The translations under genes and the position numbers were made by a program. A DNA stretch of 64,000 nt, from assembly GCA_963739235.1 (NCBI GenBank), contig CAVTZY010000032.1, positions 62,001 to 126,000 of the forward strand, read 5' to 3'. Every line of letters begins with the position of its first letter. Position 1 is the first letter of the stretch. Shown here piece after piece: positions 1 through 9,638 of the stretch. Origin of the DNA: JAFNAG01 sp963739235. Lineage in GTDB: Bacteria > Acidobacteriota > UBA6911. Below the pieces are notes generated by a model. That model searched no databases. It was not told the origin of the DNA and was given only the letters and a program-made list of their open reading frames with translations.

Positions 1-215
1 CGCGCCAGTCCATCCGTTGCGGCGATATTCGCAGCCGCCAGGGAGGAAAGGGAGGTCATGTCGATACCGTGGGCTGGACCTTCGGAGGCAATCTGCTGCC
101 CACTCCGATCAATCAGCAGCACCAGGTCTGCCCGGAGGTCCCTTTGCGTCATAACCAGAATGGACTTCAGACGCAGGTACTCAGCTTCGTGGAGAACAAT
201 GTTACTCGGATTCAT
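1..215 (-). CDS. roadblock/LC7 (MglB-like) domain protein, 3' end cut by window edge
   Basis: The first 71 residues are visible on the minus strand, starting MNPSNIVLHEAEY at 215. The stretch from about residue 25, with DLVLLIDRSGQQIASEG followed by a segment rich in Ala and Ser, is typical of roadblock/LC7 folds, the family of MglB, the GTPase-activating partner of the Ras-like switch MglA in polarity and motility. The carboxyl end lies outside the window. It is transcribed divergently from the TPR gene at 501. No convincing ribosome site is visible, so the start is tentative. The family call rests on the hydrophobic pattern only. Confidence 0.55.
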   Translation of the reverse strand, partial: MNPSNIVLHEAEYLRLKSILVMTQRDLRADLVLLIDRSGQQIASEGPAHGIDMTSLSSLAAANIAATDGLA

Positions 216-350
216 CAACGACCGGCATCCCAAAGGCATATATCAGAATAAACCATTGAAATATATAGTGATATCCGCGCAACTAGCGCACCCTTTCAGC
301 CGACTCCAGATCGGAAAGGGAGGGATGATTGAACCTTACCGACCTTACCC

Positions 351-379
351 TTGACTTATCGACCGAATTCTCCTAATAA
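351..379 (+). promoter_or_regulatory. sigma-70-type promoter for the TPR-yvcK-glmU operon
   Basis: TTGACT at 351-356 and TAATAA at 374-379 are separated by 17 bases, close to the housekeeping consensus. The site lies about 120 bases upstream of the start at 501, in the 285-base divergent gap where I see no gene. No riboswitch or terminator was recognised in the leader. Confidence 0.5.
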
Positions 380-500
380 TAACTGACAAATTGTGATGCA
401 CTTTTTATTGCGCACAGATAGCTGATTCTAAAGCGCTTATAGGATTTCACAATCAGGCTGCCCCGTGTCGGGTTCCTGGAGGGGCAAAGGCAAGGAAGCG

Positions 501-1229
501 ATGGCAAGCAAACGAAAGAGCACAAAAACGAAAGGCAGTTCCAAGCCCGCACATAAAAAGCCGGTTCGTTCGCGCGCAAAACCCTCGGCCAAGCCAAAAG
601 CCAAGACACACGTGAAATCAGTGAAGTCTGCGAGGCGTGGCAGGGTGCAGGGGACCACGGCAGCAGGATTGAAAAAGGTGAGCCCCGTCAAGAAGATAGA
701 AGAATCACCGCGGCTCCTGCGCGACACGAAAAGTACGACGGCGGCTCTGGGTCAGCTCGAGAAGGCGATCAAGCTGATTTATCACAAGGAGTTTAAGAAA
801 GCCCGGATCGAATTGAAATCCCTGATTGAGAGCCACCCGGCTGAACAGGAGATTCTGGCGCGGGCGCGCATCTACATTCAGATTTGCAATCGGGAGGAAG
901 CCTCACACAAAAAGCCCGTAATCGGCAACGACCAGCTTTACACGCTGGGTGTCATGGAGCACAACCGGGGGAACTTCGATAACGCCATTAACTATTTCCG
1001 GCAATCCCTGGATAATAACTCGAACTCCGACCACGTCTACTACTCCCTGGCCGCATCGTTTGCGCTCAAGGGAGATTTCGCTGAGGCCGTCCGGAATCTT
1101 CAAAAGGCCGTCGAACTCAACGAAGAGAATCGCATCTATGCCAAAAATGACGTGGACTTCGCACCGCTTCATGGTCAGAAAGATTTCAGCGACCTGATCG
1201 GTTGGAACCAGCCCGCTGTGGGCGGTTAG
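501..1229 (+). CDS. TPR protein with a lysine-rich, histone-H1-like N-terminus
   Basis: 242 residues. I start at the ATG at 501 because AAGGA lies just upstream (492-496); an in-frame start at 465 has none. Residues 1 to about 70 are a Lys/Ser/Ala/Pro-rich low-complexity tail resembling H1-like DNA-binding tails. The rest is alpha-helical TPR repeats (for example LYTLGVMEHNRGNFDNAINY and SLAASFALKGDFAEAVRNL), ending in an NDVDFAPLHGQKDF segment common at the end of TPR modules. It probably scaffolds proteins and may touch nucleic acid through the tail. yvcK follows after 7 bases, so the two are likely cotranscribed. Exact function unknown. Confidence 0.75.
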   Translation: MASKRKSTKTKGSSKPAHKKPVRSRAKPSAKPKAKTHVKSVKSARRGRVQGTTAAGLKKVSPVKKIEESPRLLRDTKSTTAALGQLEKAIKLIYHKEFKKARIELKSLIESHPAEQEILARARIYIQICNREEASHKKPVIGNDQLYTLGVMEHNRGNFDNAINYFRQSLDNNSNSDHVYYSLAASFALKGDFAEAVRNLQKAVELNEENRIYAKNDVDFAPLHGQKDFSDLIGWNQPAVGG

Positions 1230-1236
1230 CCATGAC

Positions 1237-2274
1237 ATGTCTGCGCACAACTTGCATAGCGTAGTCTCCATCGGGGGAGGAACCGGGCTTTCCTGCCTGC
1301 TGAAGGGATTGAAGCACAGGGTAATTGAGTCTCCGGTAATCGTCCCGCCGGGCATCAAGCCGTGGATTGCGCGCTTGACTGCCGTCGTAACCGTGAGCGA
1401 CGATGGCGGCAGTTCCGGCCGCCTCAGAGACGAGCTCCAGATGCTTCCGCCGGGCGACATTCGCAACTGCATGGTCGCACTCGGCACCGACGAGTCACTC
1501 CTCGCCCATCTGTTTCAATATCGGTTCTCGGGTTCCGGCCAGCTGCATGGACACAGCTTCGGCAACCTTTTCCTGACTGCGCTGACTGCTGTCACCGGTG
1601 ATTTCCTGGAAGCGATTCGCGTCAGTTCAGACGTTCTGGCAATCAGGGGCAGGATCTACCCCGCCACTCTCAGCGACGTCAGGCTGCAGGCCATTCTCGA
1701 TGATGGCAGCGTGCTGTTCGGCGAGTCTCTGATCTCCAAAAGCCGGGCGCGCATTTCATCTCTGTCGCTTTTGCCGCCAGATTGCCGGCCCGTCCCTGCG
1801 GTGCTGGAGGCGATCCGGAAGGCGGACTTGATCACGATTGGCCCGGGATCGCTTTTTACCAGCCTCCTGCCCAACCTGCTGGTACCAGGAATCGCACGCG
1901 CGTTGAGGAAATCTCCGGCCTTGAAGATTTTCATCTGCAACCTGATGAGCCAGCCCGGCGAGACGATAGGATTCTCCGCGGCTGACCATGTCGAGGCCAT
2001 CTACCGACAGACAGGCGACAAGTTATTTGACCTCATGATCCTGAACAACCAACCGATATCTCGTACAGTTCTGGCTCGATACCGGAAGGAGGGTTCTAAA
2101 CCTGTGGCGGCTGATCACGAGCGTATCGCGAATCTGGGGCTTGCGATTCTCGAAGAGCCCCTGCTGGCGCGGGGCCGGGCCGTGCGCCACGACCCAAACC
2201 TGCTCGCGGATGCCGTCTATAAAGCAGGTTGCCGCTGGAAATCATCGGGCACGAACGCTGGGGAGGAGGTCTAA
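1237..2274 (+). CDS. yvcK: YvcK/CofD-like gluconeogenesis factor, UDP-sugar-binding protein
   Basis: 345 residues of the CofD-like YvcK family. Visible signatures are the N-terminal VSIGGGTGLSCLLKGLK loop, VSDDGGSSGRLR near residue 55, PGDIRNCMVAL, and later TIGPGSLFTSLLPNLLVPGI and CNLMSQPGET. In Bacillus and Mycobacterium such proteins bind UDP-GlcNAc and affect cell-wall synthesis and growth on gluconeogenic carbon. The gene is tight against the TPR gene, and its 3' end carries the GGAGGAGG ribosome site of glmU, whose product makes UDP-GlcNAc. No separate ribosome site is visible for its own ATG, so it may rely on coupling. Confidence 0.88.
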   Translation: MSAHNLHSVVSIGGGTGLSCLLKGLKHRVIESPVIVPPGIKPWIARLTAVVTVSDDGGSSGRLRDELQMLPPGDIRNCMVALGTDESLLAHLFQYRFSGSGQLHGHSFGNLFLTALTAVTGDFLEAIRVSSDVLAIRGRIYPATLSDVRLQAILDDGSVLFGESLISKSRARISSLSLLPPDCRPVPAVLEAIRKADLITIGPGSLFTSLLPNLLVPGIARALRKSPALKIFICNLMSQPGETIGFSAADHVEAIYRQTGDKLFDLMILNNQPISRTVLARYRKEGSKPVAADHERIANLGLAILEEPLLARGRAVRHDPNLLADAVYKAGCRWKSSGTNAGEEV

Positions 2275-2281
2275 CCAAAGT

Positions 2282-3670
2282 ATGAAAGATCTTTCTGTTC
2301 TCATCATGGCCGCGGGTAAAGGCACCCGTATGGTCAGTAACCGCGCCAAAGTTCTGCACACCCTTTGCGGCCTACCCATATTGCGCATGATCTATCGCGC
2401 TTCGGCCAACATCGATCCGGAGGCGATTATCGTGGTTATCGGCCAGGATGCGGAGCGAGTCCGTGGCGCGCTCGAAGGACTGCCGGCAGGATTCGTACTG
2501 CAGCAGGAACAGCTCGGCACCGGGCACGCGCTCATGACGGCACGACCGGAAATCAAAAAAATGCACGGGGACCTTCTCGTGCTTTCCGGAGACACGCCGC
2601 GTCTCAAGCCGGAAACGCTCCGCAGCCTGGTCGAGCATCACCGGCAGAGTAGGGCGTCCGCGACCCTGCTCACCGCCACCGCCGAAGATCCTTTTGCGTA
2701 CGGCCGCGTTCTGCGTAACGCAGACGGCAGTATCCGGGCGATCGTAGAAGAAAAGGACGCTTCGCCGGAGCAGAGAGCGATCAAGGAAATCAACGCCGGC
2801 TTTTACTGCTTCAAGATCACGCCGCTGCTTGATGCTTTGGGACAGATATCCAACTGCAACTCCCAAAGGGAGTACTACCTCACAGATCTGGTGGATATCC
2901 AGCGGCGCAGCGGACTGCGAGTCGAGGCTCTCCTGCACCCGGACTTTGAGGAGTTGCGGGGCATCAACACGCGCAACGAGCTGGCTGAACTCGGGAAGGC
3001 GCTGCGGGCACAGAAGAATCAGGAACTGATGGCCGCAGGAGTTACACTCGTCGATCCAGAGCACACTTACATCGACCTGGACGTGACCATCCAGAAGGAT
3101 GTCACCATTCACCCCATGGTAACGCTGGAGGGGGCGACGCACATCGGCGAGGGAAGCATCATCCATTCGGGGACACGCATCGCCAATTCAATCGTCGGAC
3201 CCGAAGTCGAAATCCTGGATTCCTGCCTGATTACCGACTCCGAAATCGGCCCGGGAACAGCGGTTGGCCCCTGCGCCCACCTGAGCAGGCACGCCGTGGT
3301 TGGCCGGAAATGCCGGATTGGCAACTTTGTCGAAATCAAGAAGAGCACCCTGGGTGATGGCACGAAGGCAGCCCACCTGGCTTACCTCGGGGATGCGACG
3401 ATTGGCCGCAACGTTAATGTCGGCGCTGGAGTGATCACCTGCAATTATGACGGCATCCACAAACATGCTACCATCATTGAGGACGAAGCTTTCATAGGTA
3501 CTGATTCGCAGCTGGTTGCGCCCGTGCGGATTGGACGTGGAGCCTATGTCGCGGCGGGAAGCTGTATCACTGAGGATGTCCCGCCCGGAGCGCTGGGAAT
3601 TGCGCGGTCACGACAAAACGTTAAAGAAGATTGGGTGCGACGCCGGAAGGAGTCCAAACAGTCCGGATGA
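2282..3670 (+). CDS. glmU: bifunctional GlcN-1-P acetyltransferase / GlcNAc-1-P uridylyltransferase
   Basis: 462 residues, the usual GlmU length. Residues 1 to about 230 are the uridylyltransferase with LIMAAGKGTRM near the start and a Lys shortly after. From about 250 a left-handed beta helix of hexapeptide repeats forms the acetyltransferase, with the catalytic His in KAAHLAYLGD and the NVNVGAGVITCNYDG signature. It makes UDP-GlcNAc for peptidoglycan and lipopolysaccharide in the cytosol. The ATG at 2282 is chosen because a strong GGAGGAGG lies 12 bases upstream, inside the yvcK end. Its stop overlaps the next gene's start (ATGA). Confidence 0.96.
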   Translation: MKDLSVLIMAAGKGTRMVSNRAKVLHTLCGLPILRMIYRASANIDPEAIIVVIGQDAERVRGALEGLPAGFVLQQEQLGTGHALMTARPEIKKMHGDLLVLSGDTPRLKPETLRSLVEHHRQSRASATLLTATAEDPFAYGRVLRNADGSIRAIVEEKDASPEQRAIKEINAGFYCFKITPLLDALGQISNCNSQREYYLTDLVDIQRRSGLRVEALLHPDFEELRGINTRNELAELGKALRAQKNQELMAAGVTLVDPEHTYIDLDVTIQKDVTIHPMVTLEGATHIGEGSIIHSGTRIANSIVGPEVEILDSCLITDSEIGPGTAVGPCAHLSRHAVVGRKCRIGNFVEIKKSTLGDGTKAAHLAYLGDATIGRNVNVGAGVITCNYDGIHKHATIIEDEAFIGTDSQLVAPVRIGRGAYVAAGSCITEDVPPGALGIARSRQNVKEDWVRRRKESKQSG

Positions 3671-4161
3671 TCAAGTGCCACAACTGCATCAACTGGATCG
3701 ACGAAAACCTGGAGCAAATCGAGGCCGACAGGACGGGTGGCTCACACTTCTATATGGGCTGCCGCATCTACGGCTTCCTTGAGAACACCACTCTCGAGAG
3801 TTGCCCGCACTACATCCAGAGTGAAAACCTCTTTACCATCTGCAATACCTGCCACATTACGGTTCCCAAGGTCTGCGTTTCATTGGGTGAATGTGTCAAT
3901 TGTACCGACACGGACTTATTTTGCGTCGATCACTGCATCGGCGGAGATCAGCGGAAATACTGCACCCACTTTATCCGTCTCTATTCAGAGGGAGCCCATC
4001 TCATCGATCAGGATCAGGTCTTCGACCTCTTTGCCTCCATCGGCTTGCCCGGCGAGAAAAAGCCCGTGGCCCGGTCTGTCGCTGAAGCCGATTCGGCGCA
4101 CGAGGAAGCGGCAGAAGGGGACATCGAAACGCCCCCGGCCGGAGACATGGATATCAAATAA
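3667..4161 (+). CDS. cysteine-rich protein of unknown function
   Basis: 164 residues, coupled to glmU by an ATGA overlap. About a dozen Cys residues fall in the first 110 residues, including CHNC at the N-terminus, CNTC near the middle and further pairs (GECVNC, DHC), which suggests bound zinc or an iron-sulfur cluster rather than disulfides, since no signal peptide is visible. The C-terminal 40 residues are acidic and low in complexity. GGAAGGAG lies 14 bases upstream of the ATG, rather far; a TTG at 3631 is an alternative start. I do not recognise the family. Position in the yvcK-glmU operon hints at an envelope-related or regulatory role. Confidence 0.6.
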   Translation: MIKCHNCINWIDENLEQIEADRTGGSHFYMGCRIYGFLENTTLESCPHYIQSENLFTICNTCHITVPKVCVSLGECVNCTDTDLFCVDHCIGGDQRKYCTHFIRLYSEGAHLIDQDQVFDLFASIGLPGEKKPVARSVAEADSAHEEAAEGDIETPPAGDMDIK

Positions 4162-4199
4162 GATAGTCATGGCCTTCCAACAAAAGGTTGAGGGTTCAA

Positions 4200-4697
4200 T
4201 TACAACCCGGCGCGTGTCCCAGGCCTGAGGGCAAGGAAGACGAAGAACAGGACTGCAGCTATTTGAAGGATGAGAAAAATCAGCAAAAAAATGCCTATAA
4301 AACGCCAGAAGGAACGCTGATTTTTGAGGGCTTTCTCCACCCCCCCCACCTGGTCCTCGGTAATAGCGTTCCGGATTCCGCTCGCATACCGGCAGAGGTA
4401 CAACGCAGGGAAAAAGTAAAGGCACGCCATCACCGCATATATAAATCCGAGCAGCCCCAACGGGGCGCCTCCAAAAACAGTCCTGCTAAGGGAGGACAGC
4501 AAACCGGCGCCCAATATCAGCACCAGCCCAAGGAGAAACACCAGGACTGTCCCGATGAATAACATGACGGAGATGAAGCGCACCCAGGGTTTCGTCTGCT
4601 TCAGATAGAGCATCATCGCCGGGGTAATCCCCGGCCGGGCCGCCGCCTCCTGTTCCGCCGGGGAAAAGTTCTCGAATTGGCCGTTCACTGAATCCAA
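4200..4697 (-). CDS. DUF5362-type small membrane protein
   Basis: 165 residues with about four predicted membrane segments: two around residues 40-70 and 80-105, separated by an SSLSRTVFGGAPLG loop, and a last pair near 130-160. The pattern of an amphipathic N-terminus, paired helices, and a QVGGVEKALKNQRSFWRF helix before the last segment matches DUF5362 proteins, which have no established function. It begins 15 bases after the carB stop and is probably the last gene of the lepB-carA-carB unit. It converges with the Cys-rich gene; no clear terminator lies in the 38-base gap. Confidence 0.6.
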   Translation of the reverse strand: MDSVNGQFENFSPAEQEAAARPGITPAMMLYLKQTKPWVRFISVMLFIGTVLVFLLGLVLILGAGLLSSLSRTVFGGAPLGLLGFIYAVMACLYFFPALYLCRYASGIRNAITEDQVGGVEKALKNQRSFWRFIGIFLLIFLILQIAAVLFFVFLALRPGTRAGL

Positions 4698-4712
4698 GTC
4701 TTCCTCCTCATC

Positions 4713-7700
4713 TCATGCGTGGTATTCCTGGAGGCTGCGCACGGTAAGGGCTTCTCCCTGTATGGCGCGGATGGCACTTGCTGCCGCCCTGGCGCCGGAG
4801 AGGGTGGTAATGCAGGGAACCAGACATTGGATCGATGTGCGCCGGATGGCCTTTTCATCGAACCTCGACTGGGAACCGAGCGGCGTATTGATGACCAGAT
4901 CGACTTCGCGATTCCTGATGGCATCCACCACGTTCGGTGTACCCTCGCCGGCCTTGAAAACGAAGCCGGTTTCCAGGCCGTGCGACTGCAGGAACTTCTG
5001 AGTTCCGGCAGTGGCAATCAGGCGGAAGCCGAGAGCCGCAAATTCCCGGACGATGGGGAGCAGCGATTCCTTGTCATTGTCGTTCACACTGAGAAAAACC
5101 GTGCCCCGGCGCGGCAGCGGCGAACCGGCCGAGATCTGAGCCTTGGCGAACGCAACGCCAAAGCTTGCGGCTACGCCCATCACTTCTCCCGTCGATTTCA
5201 TCTCCGGACCCAGGATCGTGTCGACGCCGAGAAACTTGTTGAATGGGAAGACGGGCGATTTTACAAAACAGTGTTGCACCTGCAATTCGTCCCCGAGTGC
5301 CAGGTCCTTCAGTTTTTCTCCCACCATCAGGCGCGCAGCAATCTTGGCGAGCGGGACACCGGTGGACTTGCTGACATAGGGGACTGTCCGGGAGGCGCGC
5401 GGATTGACTTCGAGCACGTAAACCACACGGTTTTTGACCGCGAACTGAATATTCATCAAACCGACCACGCCCAGCGTCAGCCCAAGCCGGCGTGTGAAGT
5501 CTTTCATGCGCACCAGAAGATCCGGTTCGATCATGATGGGCGGCAAGACGCACGTGCTGTCCCCGCTGTGGATCCCGGCCTCCTCGACATGCTCCATCAC
5601 GCCGGCAATAACCACACGCTCTCCGTCGCATAATGCGTCGACATCGTACTCGAATGCATCTTCCAGAAATTCGTCGATCAGCACAGGATGTTCCGGAGAA
5701 GCCCGCACCGCAGTCGTCATATAACGGGAGAGGGATTCCTCGTTGTACACGATCTGCATCGCCCGGCCGCCGAGGACATAGGAAGGCCGCACGAGGATGG
5801 GGTAGCCGATTTCAGCTGCCACCAGGCAAGCCTCTTGCGGTGATCGGGCGGTGCCGTTGCGGGGCTGCGGCATGCCGAGTTCCCTCAGGAGTCGTCCGAA
5901 GCGTTCCCGGTCCTCTGCCAGGTCGATACTGTCAGGCGATGTCCCCAGAATGGGCACTCCAGCCGCCTGAAGCCTCAGAGCCAGATTAAGCGGTGTCTGA
6001 CCGCCGTATTGAACAATCACCCCGTCAGGTTTTTCAACCTCCATGATCTCCATGACATCTTCGAAGGTGAGCGGCTCAAAATACAGCCGGTCGGAAGTAT
6101 CATAATCAGTCGAGACCGTCTCGGGATTACAGTTGATCATAATAGTCTCGTAGCCAATTTCCCTCAGGGCGAACGAGGCATGGCAGCAACAGTAGTCGAA
6201 CTCGATTCCCTGCCCGATCCGATTGGGCCCGCTGCCCAATACCACTACCTTCTTTCTCCTAGTCGGAGCAGCTTCACATTCATCTTCATATGTCGAATAG
6301 AGGTACGGGGTGAAAGATTCGAACTCGGCCGCGCATGTATCCACGCGTTTGAAAACGGGCCGGAGGCCCAATTCATGCCGGCGCTTTCGGACCGGATCCG
6401 GCGATACGGGAGCGTCGTCGTCGGCTTTCAGGAGGCCGGCGATCATCCGATCCGAGAAGCCCGATCGCTTGGCGGCTTTGAATAATTCGAATGGGAGCGT
6501 TTGGAGCGTGTGCTGCTGGACTCGCTTCTGCAGTTTCACAATTTCTTTCAGTTGGTTCAGAAACCACGGATCGATCTGCGTGAGTGTGTGCAGTTCTTCG
6601 ATCGAATGGCCCTGCATGAGAGCGAAGAGCAGATAGTCGAGCCGTTCCGGGGCCGGCGTCATCAGATTGTGCTGCAGGTTTTCCAGGTCAAGCTCCTGGG
6701 GCAGCTTCCCCTTCTCGAGCGAACGAACGCCCTTGAGCAACGCTTCCTTGAAAGTGCGTCCGATCGCCATCACCTCTCCCACGGACTTCATCTGAGTCCC
6801 AAGCGTGGGATCGGCGCCGGCGAATTTCTCGAAGTTCCATTTCGGGATCTTGACCACCACGTAGTCGATGCTGGGCTCAAAGCAGGCCGGGGTCTTTTTG
6901 GTGATGTCATTGGGGATTTCGTCGAGCGTGATAACCGACAGCGAGTTTGGCGGCGATTTTGGCGATCGGAAAGCCGGTGGCTTTGGATGCCAGGGCGGAA
7001 CTGCGCGATACCCGCGGGTTCATTTCGATGACAATCAGCGCGCCGGTCCTTGGGTTGACGGCAAACTGGATGTTGGATCCGCCGGTCTCTACTCCCACCT
7101 TGCGGATGATGCGGATCGAGGCGTCGCGCATGCGCTGATACTCTTTGTCGGTAAGGGTCTGGGCCGGAGCCACGGTAATCGAATCCCCGGTGTGTATCCC
7201 CATGGGATCGAAATTCTCAATCGAGCAAATGATTACCACGTTGTCGTTGAGATCCCTCATGACTTCCAGCTCATACTCTTTCCACCCAATGAGCGACTGT
7301 TCCACCAGAACCTCATGGACGGGCGATACATCCAGGCCGCGGCTCACGATCCGGTCAAATTCCTCCCAGGTGGCTGCGATGCCCCCGCCAAATCCACCCA
7401 GCGTGAAGCTAGGTCGGATGATGGCGGGCAGGCTGATCAAGCGAAACGAAATCGCGCGCCTCGTCCAGGCTGCTCACAACCCGCGACAAGGCCGACTGCA
7501 ATCCGATCTCGGCCATGGCATCTTTGAACAGCTGGCGATCCTCGGCGATCTCGACGGCGCGTTGTTTTGCGCCGATCATTTCGACACCATACTCAGCCAG
7601 CACCCCGGCCTTTGCCAGTGCGACCGCCAGGTTCAAAGCAGTCTGCCCGCCCACCGTCGGCAGCAAGGCATCAGGCCGTTCGCGTGCGATAATTGCGCTA

Positions 7701-7922
7701 ACCGATTCGCAAGTGAGCGGCTCGATGTAGGTCCGGTCGGCCAGATCGGGATCGGTCATGATGGTGGCAGGATTCGAGTTCACCAGAACAACTTCGAATC
7801 CTTCCGCGCGCAGACGCCTTGCAGGCCTGGGTTCCCGAATAATCGAACTCACAGGCCTGGCCGATGATGATCGGCCCCGAGCCGATGATAAGGATCCTGT
7901 GGATGTCGGTACGCTTGGGCAT
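4713..7922 (-). CDS. carB: carbamoyl-phosphate synthase large subunit, frame interrupted three times
   Basis: Coding matches to CarB run from MPKRTDIHRILIIGSGP at 7922 to 4713, but the frame shifts by one extra base near 7814 (after GTQACKA), 7438 (before ISLPAIIRPSF) and 6930 (after KLAVGY). Removing these three bases gives 1068 residues, a normal CarB length, with both ATP-grasp halves, the central oligomerisation region and the C-terminal MGS-like allosteric domain (VNDNDKESLLPIVREF). The enzyme uses ammonia from CarA, bicarbonate and two ATP to make carbamoyl phosphate for arginine and pyrimidines. Because the pathway is normally essential and no residues are lost, I read the shifts as sequence errors rather than decay. 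carA lies 3 bases upstream. Confidence 0.88.
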
Positions 7923-7925
7923 GGG

Positions 7926-9023
7926 TTATTTGCGGTACTCCGCCATAAGGCGTTTGAATTCGATAAAAAGGTAGTGCGAGTCGTGCGGTCCCGGCGAAGC
8001 TTCGGGATGATATTGCACAGAAAAGGCCGGCACCTGAAGGTGACGGATCCCTTCGAGCGTCTGATCGTTGAGGTTGAAATGAGTCGGCGCCACGCGCCTC
8101 AAGTTCAGCGAGTCCACATCCACGGCAAAACCGTGGTTTTGAGCCGTGATCTCGACGCGCCCCGTCATCACATTCTTTACGGGCTGATTGGCGCCACGGT
8201 GGCCGAACTTGAGCTTGTAGGTCTTTCCCTCCAGGGCCAGGCCCATGATCTGGTGTCCTAGGCAGATGCCGAAAAGCGGCATTTTCCCCATGAGGCGGCG
8301 CACCTTGTCGATCGCATAGGTAAGCGGGGCGGGATCGCCGGGACCATTGGAGAGAAAAACACCATCCGGACGCATGGATAACACGTCCTCAACACTCGTT
8401 GTGGCAGGCACGACCACGACGCTGCAGCCGGATCGCGCCAGACTGGCCAGGATCGTCCTTTTGATGCCGAAGTCATAGGCCAGAACCTTAAACCGCTCCG
8501 ACGGCGTTCCTGGCGGATCCGGCCATGTGTACGGCGCGCGGCAGCTGACCGAGGAAGCCAGGTCCCGGCCAAGCATCCGCGGCGCCTGCCGGGCGCGCTC
8601 CGCGAGTCGCTCTCCGTCCAGGTCGAGCGAGCTGATGATGCCGCGCATGGCGCCGCGTGTCCGGATATGCCGGACTAGCGCCCGCGTGTCCACCTCCGAG
8701 ATCGACACGATCCCATGATGTTTCAGGTAGTCCTCCAGCGATTCCAGCGCCCGCCAGTTCGAGGTAAAGGCGCTGAATTCGCGGGCAACAAATCCTTGGA
8801 CTAAGGGTTCGCCCGACTCCTCGTCTTCTCGATTCATCCCATAGTTGCCGATGTGGGGATAAGTCATGACAACGATCTGGCCGGCATAGGAAGGATCGGT
8901 CAGGATTTCCTGATACCCGGAAAGAGAGGTATTGAAAACCACCTCTCCGCAGACTTCCCCCTCGGCACCAAAGGAGCGGCCCGTGAAGACGCGGCCATCT
9001 TCGAGTGCCAGTATTGCGTTCAT
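7926..9023 (-). CDS. carA: carbamoyl-phosphate synthase small (glutaminase) subunit
   Basis: 365 residues, intact. The N-terminal half is the CarA-specific domain (ILALEDGRVFTGRSFGAEGE, FNTSLSGYQEILTDPSY). The C-terminal class I glutamine amidotransferase has the nucleophile Cys in FGICLGHQIMGLALEG and the His of QYHPEASPGPHDS. It hydrolyses glutamine and channels ammonia to CarB. An AGGAT motif precedes the ATG at 9023. It lies between lepB (24 bases upstream) and carB (3 bases downstream), so the three are probably one transcript. Confidence 0.96.
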   Translation of the reverse strand: MNAILALEDGRVFTGRSFGAEGEVCGEVVFNTSLSGYQEILTDPSYAGQIVVMTYPHIGNYGMNREDEESGEPLVQGFVAREFSAFTSNWRALESLEDYLKHHGIVSISEVDTRALVRHIRTRGAMRGIISSLDLDGERLAERARQAPRMLGRDLASSVSCRAPYTWPDPPGTPSERFKVLAYDFGIKRTILASLARSGCSVVVVPATTSVEDVLSMRPDGVFLSNGPGDPAPLTYAIDKVRRLMGKMPLFGICLGHQIMGLALEGKTYKLKFGHRGANQPVKNVMTGRVEITAQNHGFAVDVDSLNLRRVAPTHFNLNDQTLEGIRHLQVPAFSVQYHPEASPGPHDSHYLFIEFKRLMAEYRK

Positions 9024-9047
9024 TTATCCTGTTCGAGATTGACCAAC

Positions 9048-9638
9048 CTACTCTACTACACCCAGGCGCGAAACGGGCCAGTAGCGAAAGACCGCTTTGC
9101 CGTAGATCAGGTTTCCGGGCACAAAACCCCAGTTACGGCTGTCGTTGCTGGAGTTCCTGTGGTCCCCGAGTACGAAATACTGATCGGGCGGGACTACCGT
9201 CCTGGAAAATGATTCATGGTCCCGAAATTCAGGTTTGAGGTATGGTTCTGCGACCGCGTTCCCATTGACCATCACCACGCCACCGCGGATCTCGATGATA
9301 TCGCCGGGAACGGCCAAAACGCGCTTGATGAATGACTTGTTTGTGTCTCTGGGATACCAGAAGACTACGACATCGCCCCTGTGAATATCTTCGAAGCGAT
9401 AGATGAATCGGTTGACGAAGATCCTCTCCTGATCCACCAGGCGCGGCTGCATGCTGGTGCCTTCGACCTTGACAGGTTGAATCACAAAGATGACGATGAA
9501 TATCGCGGTCGCCACAGCGAAAAGGATGTCACGAAACCACGATTTCATTTCGGCATATAAACCTGGCGCCGAAGGAGGAATATTTGACTGTTCTGGTTGG
9601 TTCGGTGCTGCCGGCGGCGTAGGGATCTGTTGTTCCAT
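9048..9638 (-). CDS. lepB: signal peptidase I
   Basis: 196 residues. After a Pro/Gln-rich cytoplasmic tail, one membrane anchor (about residues 33-55, DILFAVATAIFIVIFVIQPV) is followed by the catalytic Ser in VEGTSMQP and the general-base Lys in SFIKRVLAVPGD, then the conserved VLGDHRNSSNDSRNWG box near the end. It cleaves signal peptides on the outer face of the inner membrane. It is the first gene of the car unit. No strong ribosome site precedes the ATG at 9638. Confidence 0.93.
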   Translation of the reverse strand: MEQQIPTPPAAPNQPEQSNIPPSAPGLYAEMKSWFRDILFAVATAIFIVIFVIQPVKVEGTSMQPRLVDQERIFVNRFIYRFEDIHRGDVVVFWYPRDTNKSFIKRVLAVPGDIIEIRGGVVMVNGNAVAEPYLKPEFRDHESFSRTVVPPDQYFVLGDHRNSSNDSRNWGFVPGNLIYGKAVFRYWPVSRLGVVE

